Shown in pieces: positions 42,656 to 51,796 of a stretch of DNA of 64,000 nucleotides. The stretch's first letter is position 1, and each line of letters opens with the position of its first letter. The notes beneath the pieces were generated by a model. The model was not told where the DNA came from. It made no database searches and worked only from the letters and a program-made list of their open reading frames with translations. The DNA is from Novosphingobium profundi (GTDB lineage Bacteria > Pseudomonadota > Alphaproteobacteria > Sphingomonadales > Sphingomonadaceae). Where the stretch lies: contig NZ_JABWCU010000005.1 in assembly GCF_018491765.1 (NCBI RefSeq), positions 278,985 to 342,984 of the forward strand. The letters are read 5' to 3'. Both the position numbers and the translations under genes were made by a program.

Positions 42656-43623
42656 CAAAGACTGTCCCGCGGCACCCGTCCTGCATGCCAGTCATCCAGA
42701 TTGGCGAGTGCGCGCATGCCCATCGCTTCGCGTGTTTCGCGCGTCGCGCTGCCCAGGTGGGGCAGCAGCACGGTGTTCGGCGCGACGAGAAGCCGTTGCG
42801 ACACATCCGGCTCGCCCACGAAGACGTCGAGAGCAGCCCCCGCAATCCCGCCACTTTCCAGTGCATCGGCCAGCGCGACCTCGTCTACCACGTCGCCTCG
42901 CGCGGTGTTGATCAGGACTGCGTGGGAGGGCATCTGCGCCAGGACGGCTGCATTGATCATGTTGCGCGTCTCTGCGCCGCCCGGAATATGCAGCGACAGG
43001 AAATCGCACTGTTGCGCCAGTTGCGTCAGCGAGGCGAAATAGCGTGCGTCGAACCGCTTCGCATCCGCAGGTTTGGCCCGGCGCGAATAATACGCCACGT
43101 CCATGCCGAAGCCGAACCGTGCCCGTTCCGCCATGGCCTGTGCGATCCGGCCGAAGCCGACGAGGCCCAGCGTCTTGCCGCGCAGGCCAGTGCCCAGCAG
43201 ATGCGTGGGGCGCCAGCCCGTCCATTGCCCGGCGCGCAGTTCCCGCTCACCTTCGCCCGCGCGGCGTGCGGCCATCAGCATGAGCGTGATGGCGATGTCT
43301 GCGGTGGCATCGGTCAACACCCCGGGAGTGTTGCTGACGATGATGCCCGCAGCCTTTGCCGCAGCAAGATCGACATGTTCGAACCCTGCACCATAATTGG
43401 CGATCATGCGAACCCGCCGTCCTTCCACCGACAGGATGCCGGCAGGCAGTTTGTCCGTGATGGTGGGCAGGATCGCATCATATTCGCGCATGGCAACGGT
43501 CAGTTCGGCTTCGCTGAGCGGGCGGTCATCGGTGCTCAGCGTCGCGTCATAGCGCTCGGCCAGCAGCGCTTCGACGCGCTCGGGCCAGCGCCGGGTAAGC
43601 AGAATACGGGGTTTTGCAGACAT
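42655..43623 (-). CDS. D-2-hydroxyacid dehydrogenase (hydroxypyruvate/glyoxylate reductase type)
   Basis: A 322-residue NAD(P)-dependent dehydrogenase of the GHPR group. The Rossmann motif is G-F-G-R-I-A; the second strand ends Y-Y-S-R-R, with arginines and no acidic residue, pointing to NADPH. Catalytic Arg is in N-T-A-R-G-D, Glu in V-G-E-P-D and His in L-P-H-L-G-S-A-T. It also has the substrate-loop N-Y-G-A-G-F-E-H-V-D. It reduces hydroxypyruvate to D-glycerate or glyoxylate to glycolate. It starts nine bases after the oxygenase stop and overlaps the kinase gene, which favours hydroxypyruvate as the substrate. Confidence 0.9.
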   Translation of the reverse strand: MSAKPRILLTRRWPERVEALLAERYDATLSTDDRPLSEAELTVAMREYDAILPTITDKLPAGILSVEGRRVRMIANYGAGFEHVDLAAAKAAGIIVSNTPGVLTDATADIAITLMLMAARRAGEGERELRAGQWTGWRPTHLLGTGLRGKTLGLVGFGRIAQAMAERARFGFGMDVAYYSRRAKPADAKRFDARYFASLTQLAQQCDFLSLHIPGGAETRNMINAAVLAQMPSHAVLINTARGDVVDEVALADALESGGIAGAALDVFVGEPDVSQRLLVAPNTVLLPHLGSATRETREAMGMRALANLDDWHAGRVPRDSL

Positions 43624-43632
43624 TGGTAAGGC

Positions 43633-44547
43633 TCAGTTTGTGGGGGTCGAGGCAGCGAAATAGGCTGTGAACGGATCGTCCGCGTGCTCGGGCGCATCGC
43701 CTTCGCGCACAGTGGTGCGGCGCATGTCGCGACGCTCGTTGAAGAGATCGAAATCGCCGCCGCGGTGCATGGTGGTAAGGTTGTCCCAGATGACGAGGTC
43801 GCCCGGTTCATAGGTGACGCCGAACGTATATTGCGGTTGGGTGGCGAATTCGATCAGATATTTGATGAGTGCGCGGCCTTCATCGCGCGGCATGCCCACC
43901 ACATCCATGGCATGGCTGCCGATATAGATCGCGGTGCGGCCCGTGGCTTCCTGCGGCATGATCATCGGTTGAAGAGCCTTGGGGCGCTCGTCGATCTCTT
44001 CCTCCGTGATTGGGAAGCCGGCAAGCAGGCGCGAATACCAGAGCGAATGCTCGGCCTTGTGCGTCTTGATTATCTCACGGATCTCGGCGGGCAGATCCTC
44101 GTAGGCCGAACGCATGTCGGCAAAATAGGTCAGTCCGCCCTTCTTGGGCACTTCATAGGCCAGCAGCAGCGAATAGGCCGAGCGCAGTTCCATGAAGGAA
44201 CTGTCGGTGTGCCAGAGACGGTCGCCCTTCTTGTGCAGCACCATGTTCTCGTCGACCAGGATCTCGCCGGCGGGGGTCAGATTGCTGGCGTCGAAGATCT
44301 CCGGCGTATCGGGATGGCGGCGAGGACGGTTTTTGACTGCCGGGGCTGTTTCCAGATGGCCCAGGCTACGGCTGAACGCGACATGGGTTTCATTGTTGAA
44401 GCCGGTGTCGCGAAGGACGCACACGCCCCATGTGTTCATCGCATCGATGAGTTCGGCAAGAGCCTCCTCGCTCAGCGGCTTGCTGAGATCGAGGCCGGAG
44501 ATTTCCGCGCCGAAGCGCGGGGTGATGGGTGTTGCGGTAAGAGCCAT
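43633..44547 (-). CDS. TfdA/TauD-family 2-oxoglutarate-dependent dioxygenase
   Basis: A 304-residue Fe(II)/2-oxoglutarate oxygenase. The iron facial triad is His113 and Asp115 in L-W-H-T-D-S-S-F and His261 in T-M-H-R-G-G; 2-oxoglutarate arginines lie in M-R-R-T-T-V-R. The region L-W-H-T-D-S-S-F, A-Y-S-L-L-L-A, F-A-D-M-R-S-A-Y and A-E-H-S-L-W-Y-S-R resembles the 2,4-D dioxygenase TfdA more than taurine dioxygenase or RdpA. TfdA hydroxylates the carbon next to an ether oxygen so that the ether falls apart. The neighbours suggest the acid fragment is hydroxypyruvate or glyoxylate. The real substrate is unknown. Confidence 0.88.
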   Translation of the reverse strand: MALTATPITPRFGAEISGLDLSKPLSEEALAELIDAMNTWGVCVLRDTGFNNETHVAFSRSLGHLETAPAVKNRPRRHPDTPEIFDASNLTPAGEILVDENMVLHKKGDRLWHTDSSFMELRSAYSLLLAYEVPKKGGLTYFADMRSAYEDLPAEIREIIKTHKAEHSLWYSRLLAGFPITEEEIDERPKALQPMIMPQEATGRTAIYIGSHAMDVVGMPRDEGRALIKYLIEFATQPQYTFGVTYEPGDLVIWDNLTTMHRGGDFDLFNERRDMRRTTVREGDAPEHADDPFTAYFAASTPTN

Positions 44548-44561
44548 GTGCTGTTCCTTGT

Positions 44562-45983
44562 TTACGGCTTGGTCGCCAGCGCCTCAGCGGGCAGGGCGAT
44601 GTTGTCGGTGGAGGGGGGGACGGCGGGGTTCGACGTGCGGCGGCCTGCGCGGGCGAGCAGGACAAGAGAGACGGCGGTCAGAAGCGGGGTTGCCGCCAGC
44701 AGTACGAACAGGAAGCGCGGTGCTACCTGCGTGGCGAGCAGATAGCCGCCCAGCAGTGGTGCGAAGATGGAGCCGATCTTCGCGACGGAAGTCGCCCAGC
44801 CTGCACCGTTCGCCCGGATCGCGCTGGGGTAGTAGATGCCCGCGATCGAATGCATGCCGAAATGCGTTCCGCTGATCATCGCCATGCTGAGCAGGGCGAA
44901 AATGGCCAGCCCCTGCAAGGAGACAGGCGCCAGCCCCATGAGCAGCAGAAGCGGTGCTGCCAGCATGGGATAAATGGCGATCGCGATCGGCCCGAAGCGG
45001 TCCGTGAAACGCATCAGCACAAGGCCCGCAAGTGATCCGCCGATCGAGCTGACCGACATGATCATCGTCGCCTGCGTACGCGTGAAGCCTACATCCTCAA
45101 AGATGATCGGCCCCCAGTTGGACTTGAAGTACACCGCCATCGAACTGCCGATATAGGCAAGCCAGAGCAGGGAGGTCATCAGCCGCAGATTTCCCTGAAA
45201 CAGGGACGACAAACGGAAATCCTTCCCCACCGCCGCGCTCGCCTCGTCCGGCACGACGAACCTGTCCTTGGCACGCGCGCCCAGCCCCGGCTCCAGTGCA
45301 TTGAGCGCCTTGGCAATCTTGTCGGGAGAGCGCCCCTTCACGGCCAGGTGGCGCGCGGATTCGGGCAGCAGCAGGACCAGCACGGGTACCAGTGCCAGCG
45401 TGACGATACCGGACAGCAGGAAAACCGATTGCCAGCCGAACTGCGGCGCCAACCAGATCGTGAACGGCCCCGCTACAATCCCGCCGAGAGTATATCCCAT
45501 CATGATGATCGTGACGGTCGTAGCGCGGTAACGGCTTGGCGCGTATTCGATGTTAAGCGCCCAGGTCAGGGGCATCAGCCCGCCAAGTGCGATGCCATTC
45601 AGAAACCGCAGGATCATCAGCGTATGCATTTCCGGCGCCAGTGCCATCGCCACGCTGGTCGCCCCGAAAGCGGCGACGGACGCGATGATGATCGGCCGCC
45701 GGCCAAAGCGATCTCCCAGCCATCCGAACGCGATGCCGCCGAGCATCGCGCCGAACACACCGGCTGAAAACAACTCGCCCAGCGAAATCGCATCCGCTCC
45801 GAACCCCTCGCGCAGATACGGGGCCACGAACGAAATGACGAGCATGTCGAAGCCGTCGAGGAACGTGACAGTCCATGAAATCGCGATCAGGCGGATGACG
45901 AACGCATTGATCCTTTGGCGCTCGATCACATCGGTCACCTGAATGCTGACGGGTGGTGAGGAATGCTGCGTTGCGTACGTCAT
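44562..45983 (-). CDS. MFS transporter, aromatic acid:H+ symporter (AAHS) family
   Basis: A 473-residue twelve-helix permease related to PcaK/BenK/TfdK. Helix 1 has F-L-D-G-F-D-M-L-V-I-S-F, the AAHS D-G-x-D motif needed for transport; loop 2-3 has G-W-L-G-D-R-F-G-R-R; and a P-E-S-A-R-H-L motif follows helix 6. It lies 14 bases upstream of the oxygenase gene and 23 bases after the TonB receptor gene. It would carry the aromatic or ether acid across the inner membrane. Confidence 0.9.
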   Translation of the reverse strand: MTYATQHSSPPVSIQVTDVIERQRINAFVIRLIAISWTVTFLDGFDMLVISFVAPYLREGFGADAISLGELFSAGVFGAMLGGIAFGWLGDRFGRRPIIIASVAAFGATSVAMALAPEMHTLMILRFLNGIALGGLMPLTWALNIEYAPSRYRATTVTIIMMGYTLGGIVAGPFTIWLAPQFGWQSVFLLSGIVTLALVPVLVLLLPESARHLAVKGRSPDKIAKALNALEPGLGARAKDRFVVPDEASAAVGKDFRLSSLFQGNLRLMTSLLWLAYIGSSMAVYFKSNWGPIIFEDVGFTRTQATMIMSVSSIGGSLAGLVLMRFTDRFGPIAIAIYPMLAAPLLLLMGLAPVSLQGLAIFALLSMAMISGTHFGMHSIAGIYYPSAIRANGAGWATSVAKIGSIFAPLLGGYLLATQVAPRFLFVLLAATPLLTAVSLVLLARAGRRTSNPAVPPSTDNIALPAEALATKP

Positions 45984-46006
45984 CCTGGCTATCCCGATCC
46001 CGTGCC

Positions 46007-48907
46007 TTACCCGCCGAAGTGGAAGCGGGCGCCGACCTTGAACGCGCGGCCGACCGGATCGAACAGGATCTGGTTCGTGCCACCCGAAGGGCCGGGGATC
46101 GCCGGCGGATCGCGGTCCAACACGTTGTTCATCGTCGCGAAAAGCTGGAAGGTCTGGCCATTTCCAGTGTCGATGTTCAGGCGTGCCGTCAGGTCGAGAT
46201 AGAAGCGGGCGGGCACCTTGTTGTTGTCGACGCTGTTGGGCAGGGTGGGCGAATAGCCCTCCTGATCCGGCCCGATGAAATTGGTCCAGTAAATGCCCGA
46301 GGGGATATACCGGCCATGGCCCGTCAACTGGAACTTGCCCTTCGTCCAGGTTACGACGCCGTCCAGCACATAGTCCGGAACGCCGGGGATGGTCCCGGTG
46401 CGCACGCCGGTCTGCCCGGCGCGGTCGACGGCCCCCAGCGAGTCCACCGTCGTCAGTTCCTGCGTAATGTTCGCGATCAGCTGGGCGTTGAGGTCGCCCA
46501 GCGAGCCCAGCGGCTGGCGGTACTGCATCTCGATGTCAAAGCCGCTGGTCTTGAGCGCATTGGAATTGAGGATGACGTCCCGAACTTCGACGATCTGATT
46601 GTCGGCATCGCGGGTGATCTGGCTGCAGAAGCTGGTCGCCCCTTGCGCACAGCGGTTCACCAGCGTCTGCGCGCCCAGCGCGCCGATGGCACCTGCTACC
46701 TTGATGCTGTAGTAGTCAACCGACAGGCGCATCCGCTGCAGGAAACCGGCCCGCGGCGTGATGACGGCACCGAGGGTCCAACTGTCCGCCTTTTCGACCG
46801 AAAGATCGGCATTGGATCCGGTGACGACGAAAGGGTTGGTCTGCAAACCGCCGTTGAGCGGGTCGGACAGGCCGATCGAGCGGCGCGTCTGGGGCCCAAA
46901 CAGCTCGAAGATGTTCGGCGCACGGATATCGCGCGAGCGCGTGCCGCGCAGGCGGATGCCGTCGATCGGTTCGTAGACCACGCCGGCCTTCCAGGTCGTC
47001 ACCGATCCGGTGGTGCTGTAATTCGTGCGGCGCACCGCCCCGTTCAGATCCAGCGCATAGCCCACCGCCGATTCACGCAGCAGCGGAACGGCGACTTCAC
47101 CAAAGACCTCCTTGACGGTGACGCCGCCTTTCAGCGCCGAGCCGTTCAGCGAATAGAACCCGTTGGCGGCCGAAATCGCATCGGCCGTACCGTCCACCGT
47201 ATCGCGTCGATATTCCGCACCCACCGCGACGGTAACCGCACCCGCCGGCAGTTCGAACACATCGCCGCGCAAGTCCACGCCCGCCACATGCTGTTCGTTG
47301 ACCGTGCGCTGCAGGCCGTCTCCGGTGATGTAGCCGGCCGCAGCCTGGCTGTACTGCCCTTCGCCAAAGGGATTGAACGGCACACACGCGGGATCGTCGT
47401 TGGCCGTGCTGGAATCGGCGTTGACCCGGCAGACGATCTGCCCGCCCGATTCCACCGCATCGGTTGCCTTGCGCAGATTGGCGAGGTTTACGAGGTTGGT
47501 TGCGCGCTGGGTGAAGTTGGTGCGGCCATACTGATAGAACGCGCTGGCGGTCCACGTGTCGCTCAACCTGGCTTCAAGGCCGAGAACTCCGCGGTAGGTT
47601 TCCGTCGTGGAGGTCGCGCGGCCGGGGCCAAGATCGAATGCGGCCTTGCCCAGCACGAAGGAATCCACGCCGTTGGCGTCCATCACGTCTGCTACCGCCT
47701 CAGGGATGAACGGGTTGTCCCGCGTGATCCGTCCCATCAGCGAACCGTTGAAATCCCTGAAGATCGCGCCGTTGACGGTGCCTTTGACGCGGCCATAGGA
47801 CACGTCCGCCGTCAGCGTGACATCATCGCTCAGTTCCGCGGTCAGCGCGCCATAGGATGACACGCGTTCCAGCGGTACCTTCAACTGCAGCGCGGAAATG
47901 AAGCCGTTGCGGCCTTGCCCTTCGCCGCCCAGCATGAACAGCGGGCCAACCAATTCGCCATACTGGAACTGGCCGGGCGTGCCATCGGCGAGGAACTTCG
48001 TGCCGCGCAAGGGGTCGGTCGCGGTCGTGCCGATCACCTGACCGGCCGCATCGTAGGAACGGTTGATCAGACCACCGGGCGCCATGGTCGATGTGTTGAC
48101 GCCGCCGATGATGAGGTTTGCGGGCAGGCCGCCCGCGCCGGGCGTGTTACCCAGGATCAGCGTCTGGCTGTTGCACCAGCTACGCGTGGTGCAATCGCCC
48201 ATCCCTGCCAGCTTTTCATATTCCACCGCACCGATCACGTGGATCCGGTCCGTCAGGCTGGTGCCGCCCGAAAGGCTGGCGAACACGTTGCCATCGTCGC
48301 CGCGCTGGGAGATGCCCGCGCTGAATTCTCCGTCCAGCCCTTCCTTCCTGCGGTCCAGCACGAAGTTCACGACACCGGCAACGGCATCCGAACCATAAGC
48401 CGCCGACGCGCCGCCCGTCACCACATCGACCGTGCGCAGCAGCGAGGACGGGATCAAATTGGTGTCGACCGAACCTTGGGTCGTGCTGGGCACGAAGCGC
48501 TTGCCGTCAACCAGCACCAGCGTGCGCTGGGGATCAAGGCCACGCAAGTCGAGCAGGCGGGCACCGATATTTCCGCCCTGATTGGTCTGCGCGGCCGGGC
48601 CGCTCGATGCGCGGAAGCTGGGAAGCTGGTTCAGCGCTTCACCCGCGTTGTTGATACCCAGCGCATCCAGTCGTTCGGCACTAATGGACGTGACTGGCGT
48701 GGGCGCCGAGAAATTGGAACCCAGGCGGGTTCCCGTCACCACGATATCGTTTGCCGACACGGCAGCTTGTGGCGCTGCCTCTTCCGGTTCCGACTGTGCC
48801 GCGGCGCTATCCTGCGCTGGTGCCACATTCGGGGACAACGCCATCGTGGTACCGATAATGGCCAGGATACTCACACGTGTACGCATCGTTTGCGCGCTCG
48901 GTCGCAT
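46007..48907 (-). CDS. TonB-dependent receptor of the ether-acid operon
   Basis: A 966-residue outer-membrane receptor, first gene of the operon. A signal peptide ends near N-V-A-P-A-Q; TonB-box-like D-I-V-V-T-G-T-R follows; the plug has A-R-L-L-D-L-R-G-L, T-L-V-L-V-D-G-K-R-F-V-P and G-G-A-S-A-A-Y-G-S-D-A-V-A-G-V-V-N-F. The barrel ends in G-A-R-F-H-F-G-G. ATG 48907 has GGGAG seven bases upstream. It is of the large sphingomonad type used for organic nutrients rather than iron. It should import the substrate of the oxygenase. Confidence 0.92.
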   Translation of the reverse strand: MRPSAQTMRTRVSILAIIGTTMALSPNVAPAQDSAAAQSEPEEAAPQAAVSANDIVVTGTRLGSNFSAPTPVTSISAERLDALGINNAGEALNQLPSFRASSGPAAQTNQGGNIGARLLDLRGLDPQRTLVLVDGKRFVPSTTQGSVDTNLIPSSLLRTVDVVTGGASAAYGSDAVAGVVNFVLDRRKEGLDGEFSAGISQRGDDGNVFASLSGGTSLTDRIHVIGAVEYEKLAGMGDCTTRSWCNSQTLILGNTPGAGGLPANLIIGGVNTSTMAPGGLINRSYDAAGQVIGTTATDPLRGTKFLADGTPGQFQYGELVGPLFMLGGEGQGRNGFISALQLKVPLERVSSYGALTAELSDDVTLTADVSYGRVKGTVNGAIFRDFNGSLMGRITRDNPFIPEAVADVMDANGVDSFVLGKAAFDLGPGRATSTTETYRGVLGLEARLSDTWTASAFYQYGRTNFTQRATNLVNLANLRKATDAVESGGQIVCRVNADSSTANDDPACVPFNPFGEGQYSQAAAGYITGDGLQRTVNEQHVAGVDLRGDVFELPAGAVTVAVGAEYRRDTVDGTADAISAANGFYSLNGSALKGGVTVKEVFGEVAVPLLRESAVGYALDLNGAVRRTNYSTTGSVTTWKAGVVYEPIDGIRLRGTRSRDIRAPNIFELFGPQTRRSIGLSDPLNGGLQTNPFVVTGSNADLSVEKADSWTLGAVITPRAGFLQRMRLSVDYYSIKVAGAIGALGAQTLVNRCAQGATSFCSQITRDADNQIVEVRDVILNSNALKTSGFDIEMQYRQPLGSLGDLNAQLIANITQELTTVDSLGAVDRAGQTGVRTGTIPGVPDYVLDGVVTWTKGKFQLTGHGRYIPSGIYWTNFIGPDQEGYSPTLPNSVDNNKVPARFYLDLTARLNIDTGNGQTFQLFATMNNVLDRDPPAIPGPSGGTNQILFDPVGRAFKVGARFHFGG

Positions 48908-48954
48908 ACTCCAACTCCCTCTCCCGGCCTTCTCTTGCGGCCTTATGGAGCGAA

Positions 48955-48983
48955 TTTATGTATCTAGGTACATATCTTGTCAA
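48955..48983 (-). promoter_or_regulatory. Promoter of the TonB-oxygenase operon with embedded palindrome
   Basis: On the minus strand a perfect TTGACA (48983-48978) and CATAAA (48960-48955) are 17 bp apart. The spacer and -10 hold an 18-bp palindrome with one mismatched pair, TATGTATCT/AGGTACATA (48957-48974), the size and position of a MarR-family operator. A second short palindrome, ATACGTAT, lies at 48987-48994 toward the marR gene. Confidence 0.65.
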
Positions 48984-49115
48984 CACATACGTATCACGGT
49001 ACCAATTGCCCGAGGAAATCGGCGTGTGGCAGAAGTCCGCCAGTGCCGTTAAAGGCAAGAGACATGAGGCAGTGTTCGTGGACGTGCGGAGGTCTGCCTT
49101 TGCAATGGAGCCCAA

Positions 49116-49646
49116 ATGCCTTCTGACTCACCGGATGCAGCCTCTCCCTTCGACATCACAACGCCGCAATATCGCGCCTATTTTCCGGAAGGTTCGCGCG
49201 ACGATGTGGAGTTTCGCCTCACCCGTATGCTGTCTTTGTCGGCAAGGCGTTGGGGCACGTATGTCGAAAGCCGAATGCTGGCCGCGACGGGCGAATCGCG
49301 ATCGCGGTGGCAAACACTGTTCGTGCTCAGCGTGGCAACGCCGCCGATCACGACGTCGCTGCTGTCCGCGCGTTTGGCCATTCAGTGGCCGCCACTGATC
49401 AGAACGTTGAATTCGCTGGAGGAAGACGGTCTCATCCGGCGGATCGAAAACCCCACCGACAGACGCTCGCGCTATATCGAAATCACGCCTGCCGGGACCG
49501 AGGTCGTCAACAAAGTGCAGCCTGTGCTGTCGCAAATCCGGAGCGCTGTGTTTGGCAGCCTGAGCGAAGAGGACATGCGCCTCGCCACCCGCGTGCTGGA
49601 AGCGATCGCGGTTGGAATTTCGGACGTACAGGAAGCCTCGGGCTGA
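49116..49646 (+). CDS. MarR-family transcriptional regulator
   Basis: A 176-residue winged-helix protein. The recognition region reads L-S-A-R-L-A-I-Q-W-P-P-L-I-R-T-L-N-S-L-E-E-D-G-L-I-R-R, followed by the wing P-T-D-R-R-S-R-Y-I-E-I-T-P-A-G, the MarR hallmark D-R-R-S/x-R. Start ATG 49116 has GGAG five bases upstream. It is divergent from the five-gene catabolic operon, whose promoter contains a fitting palindrome, so it is very likely its repressor, released by a phenolic or the substrate. Confidence 0.9.
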   Translation: MPSDSPDAASPFDITTPQYRAYFPEGSRDDVEFRLTRMLSLSARRWGTYVESRMLAATGESRSRWQTLFVLSVATPPITTSLLSARLAIQWPPLIRTLNSLEEDGLIRRIENPTDRRSRYIEITPAGTEVVNKVQPVLSQIRSAVFGSLSEEDMRLATRVLEAIAVGISDVQEASG

Positions 49647-49789
49647 CACGGGCATCGTAAAGATGAACGACGAGCTCGACGAAGAAACATGCCCGGCCCG
49701 CGCCGCGAACTGCGAGCAGGCCGCAACCGTCTTCCACGAAATTTCAGCTCGACTGTGACCAGGCCGGACAATGGTCCGTACAAGGGGTC

Positions 49790-50392
49790 ATGCAACGCAA
49801 CCTTCTTCCCGCTTTGAGCGCAGGGCGATCACGAGGTTCGCCTCGGCCGACACCCGCGGCGAGCGCCCCGGATGACTGGGGCAAGCTGATGGTTGCGGCG
49901 CAAGATGGGCACGGAGGGGCCTATCGCCGTTTGCTGGGGGAGGTGTCACTCTGGTTGCAGAGATATTTCCAACGGCGCCTGCCCCCGGGCGAGGTCGAGG
50001 ATGCGGTTCAGGAGGTCCTGCTTGCGATCCACCGACGTCGGCACACTTACGATCCGAGACACCCCTTCGGGCCATGGCTTGCCGCGATTGCCAAGAACAA
50101 ATGGATAGATCAGCTGCGCGTTCTGGGCCGCCGCCAAGCCGAAGATTTGTCCGAAGACCTGCCGGTAGGTGACCATGAGACTTCGGTGATCAGCGCGTCG
50201 GTTCTCGCCCGATTACTCGACGAGTTGCGGCCCGCGCAGGCGCAATCGCTCATGCTCGTCAAATTGCGCGGACACACCATTGAGGAAACGTCACAGGAAA
50301 CCGGCCTCTCCGCCTCGGCGGTGAAAATGAACATCCATCGCGGCCTCGCCCGATTGGCCGCACTTGTAGAGAGCTCGCACGATGTCGAATGA
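49790..50392 (+). CDS. ECF-type RNA polymerase sigma factor
   Basis: A 200-residue sigma factor. Region 2 has V-E-D-A-V-Q-E-V-L-L-A-I-H and F-G-P-W-L-A-A-I-A-K-N-K-W-I-D; region 4 has R-G-H-T-I-E-E-T-S-Q-E-T-G-L-S-A-S-A-V-K-M with N-I-H-R-G-L-A-R-L. It overlaps the NrsF-like gene by 11 bases, the usual pairing of SigF-type ECF factors of alphaproteobacteria that respond to oxidative or metal stress. The N-terminal ~25 residues may be too long; the first codon is ATG 49790. Confidence 0.9.
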   Translation: MQRNLLPALSAGRSRGSPRPTPAASAPDDWGKLMVAAQDGHGGAYRRLLGEVSLWLQRYFQRRLPPGEVEDAVQEVLLAIHRRRHTYDPRHPFGPWLAAIAKNKWIDQLRVLGRRQAEDLSEDLPVGDHETSVISASVLARLLDELRPAQAQSLMLVKLRGHTIEETSQETGLSASAVKMNIHRGLARLAALVESSHDVE

Positions 50393-51026
50393 TGCGCTGA
50401 TCCTGGACTTGTCGACGGACCTGCCTCCTGTGCGACGGCGCAGTGTCGCGCGTGAATCCACATTGCTGCTCGGACTTTGCAGCGCCGAGCTAGGGATCCT
50501 TCTGGCGCTGGGATTGATGCGGCCCGACATGGGCGTGGTGATAGGCTCCTCCTACATGATCTGGAAGCTGGGCAGCCTCGCGGCGCTGGCAACGGTCAGT
50601 TGCGCCATTGCGATGCGCTCGTTCTCACCGGCAGCACCGCTCTATGGCGGCTTGATGAGCGTGGCAGGGCTGAGCCTTGCGGCGATCCTGATCGGCACCG
50701 TCATCATCGGGCAACCACCCGCGAGCGGCGAGCAATTGCTTGCCCGACTGTCGCCCGGTCATGGCATCGTTTGCGCGGTTTCGATCATTGTCCTGTCCCT
50801 TCCGATCATCGCGTTGCTGGGGTGGTTGATGCGAAGAGGGGCACCGACCCATGTCAGGCGAAGCGCGCGCGCCTCGGGAATTGCGGCCGGCAGTTGCGCA
50901 GCGCTTGTCTTTGCCGTCTGCTGCCGGATGAACGATCCGCTCTACATCGTCGTGTGGTATGGCGTGGGGTGTGGCGCTGCCATGTCGATGGCGCGCTGGC
51001 TCTTGCCCGCGCGGTTTCGCCTCTAA
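50382..51026 (+). CDS. NrsF/DUF1109-family membrane anti-sigma factor
   Basis: A 214-residue protein with about six transmembrane helices and a short cytoplasmic N-terminus (D-L-S-T-D-L-P-P-V-R-R), the layout of NrsF proteins that hold SigF-type factors at the membrane. Cysteines lie in two clusters, L-C-S-A-E and V-C-C-R-M, which could be redox or metal sensors. It overlaps the sigma gene. The family call is from architecture and context. Confidence 0.82.
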   Translation: MSNDALILDLSTDLPPVRRRSVARESTLLLGLCSAELGILLALGLMRPDMGVVIGSSYMIWKLGSLAALATVSCAIAMRSFSPAAPLYGGLMSVAGLSLAAILIGTVIIGQPPASGEQLLARLSPGHGIVCAVSIIVLSLPIIALLGWLMRRGAPTHVRRSARASGIAAGSCAALVFAVCCRMNDPLYIVVWYGVGCGAAMSMARWLLPARFRL

Positions 51027-51162
51027 CCAACCGCTTTTCCCATCCAAGCGACTGTGCCTCGGCCCCGTGCTTCGGGCGCGTAGAGGCGCGTGCGCCCGGC
51101 CGACCGGGTCTTTGGAGCGGTGCAATCGATCACCTGTTCGCGTTCGTGGAAAGGATATTACG

Positions 51163-51660
51163 ATGTTTGGAATTTCACCGCTTGGCTGGGTTCACACGCT
51201 TGGTAGCCTGCCCGCCATTCCGCTCGCGGCTTACATGTTCGCGCGTCATGGCCGGATCACGCCACGTTCGGGCGCTGGCCGTGCCTATCTCGCATTCATG
51301 CTGATCGGAGCGGGCAGCGTTTTTTTGATAGCGCATCAGCCGGTGAGCTACGCCATTGGCGCTGCGACGATCGGATTGCTGGTCACGGGCTTTTGCGTCG
51401 AGCAATTCTTGGGAACGACCAGGATCAAGGCGCTGATCGAGACGATCTGTCTCAGCCTGACGGTATTCCTGTTGATGCTGCCGACTGCCACAGAAATCCT
51501 GCGGCGCGTTCCCGATGGCCACCCCTTGGTCACCGATCTGCACTCGCCGCTTCTCGTCGGCACGCAAGTCTGCCTGTTGGCGATCCTCGTCGTGGGCCTG
51601 TCTCTCCAAATCGTTCACCTGTATCGACACGACATGCAATCCTCGACGACACGGCGTTGA
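51163..51660 (+). CDS. Five-helix membrane protein of unknown function
   Basis: A 165-residue membrane protein with about five helices and the start M-F-G-I-S-P-L-G-W-V-H-T-L-G-S-L-P. Histidines in V-H-T-L, H-Q-P and V-H-L-Y could bind metal or haem. ATG 51163 has AAGGA eight bases upstream. It lies 136 bases after the anti-sigma gene on the same strand and may be a target of the ECF factor. I do not recognise a characterised family. Confidence 0.72.
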   Translation: MFGISPLGWVHTLGSLPAIPLAAYMFARHGRITPRSGAGRAYLAFMLIGAGSVFLIAHQPVSYAIGAATIGLLVTGFCVEQFLGTTRIKALIETICLSLTVFLLMLPTATEILRRVPDGHPLVTDLHSPLLVGTQVCLLAILVVGLSLQIVHLYRHDMQSSTTRR

Positions 51661-51796
51661 AGGAGAGGTGATATCGACCTGCCGCCCACCCGCGAAAAAT
51701 GCCGGGCGACATCGCCGCTCGCAATCGAAAGGCGCTTCCTCCAACCAAAGTGGCGGGCCGCTTCTGGGAAGGGGAAAGCGGAAAGCTAGGAATTTC

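Noticed and set aside
45953..47860. Plus-strand open frame of 635 codons
   Set aside because: Antisense shadow of the TonB receptor gene.
49663..49758. 31-codon ORF between marR and the sigma factor gene
   Set aside because: ATG start but a poor ribosome-binding site and no recognisable features; too short to support.
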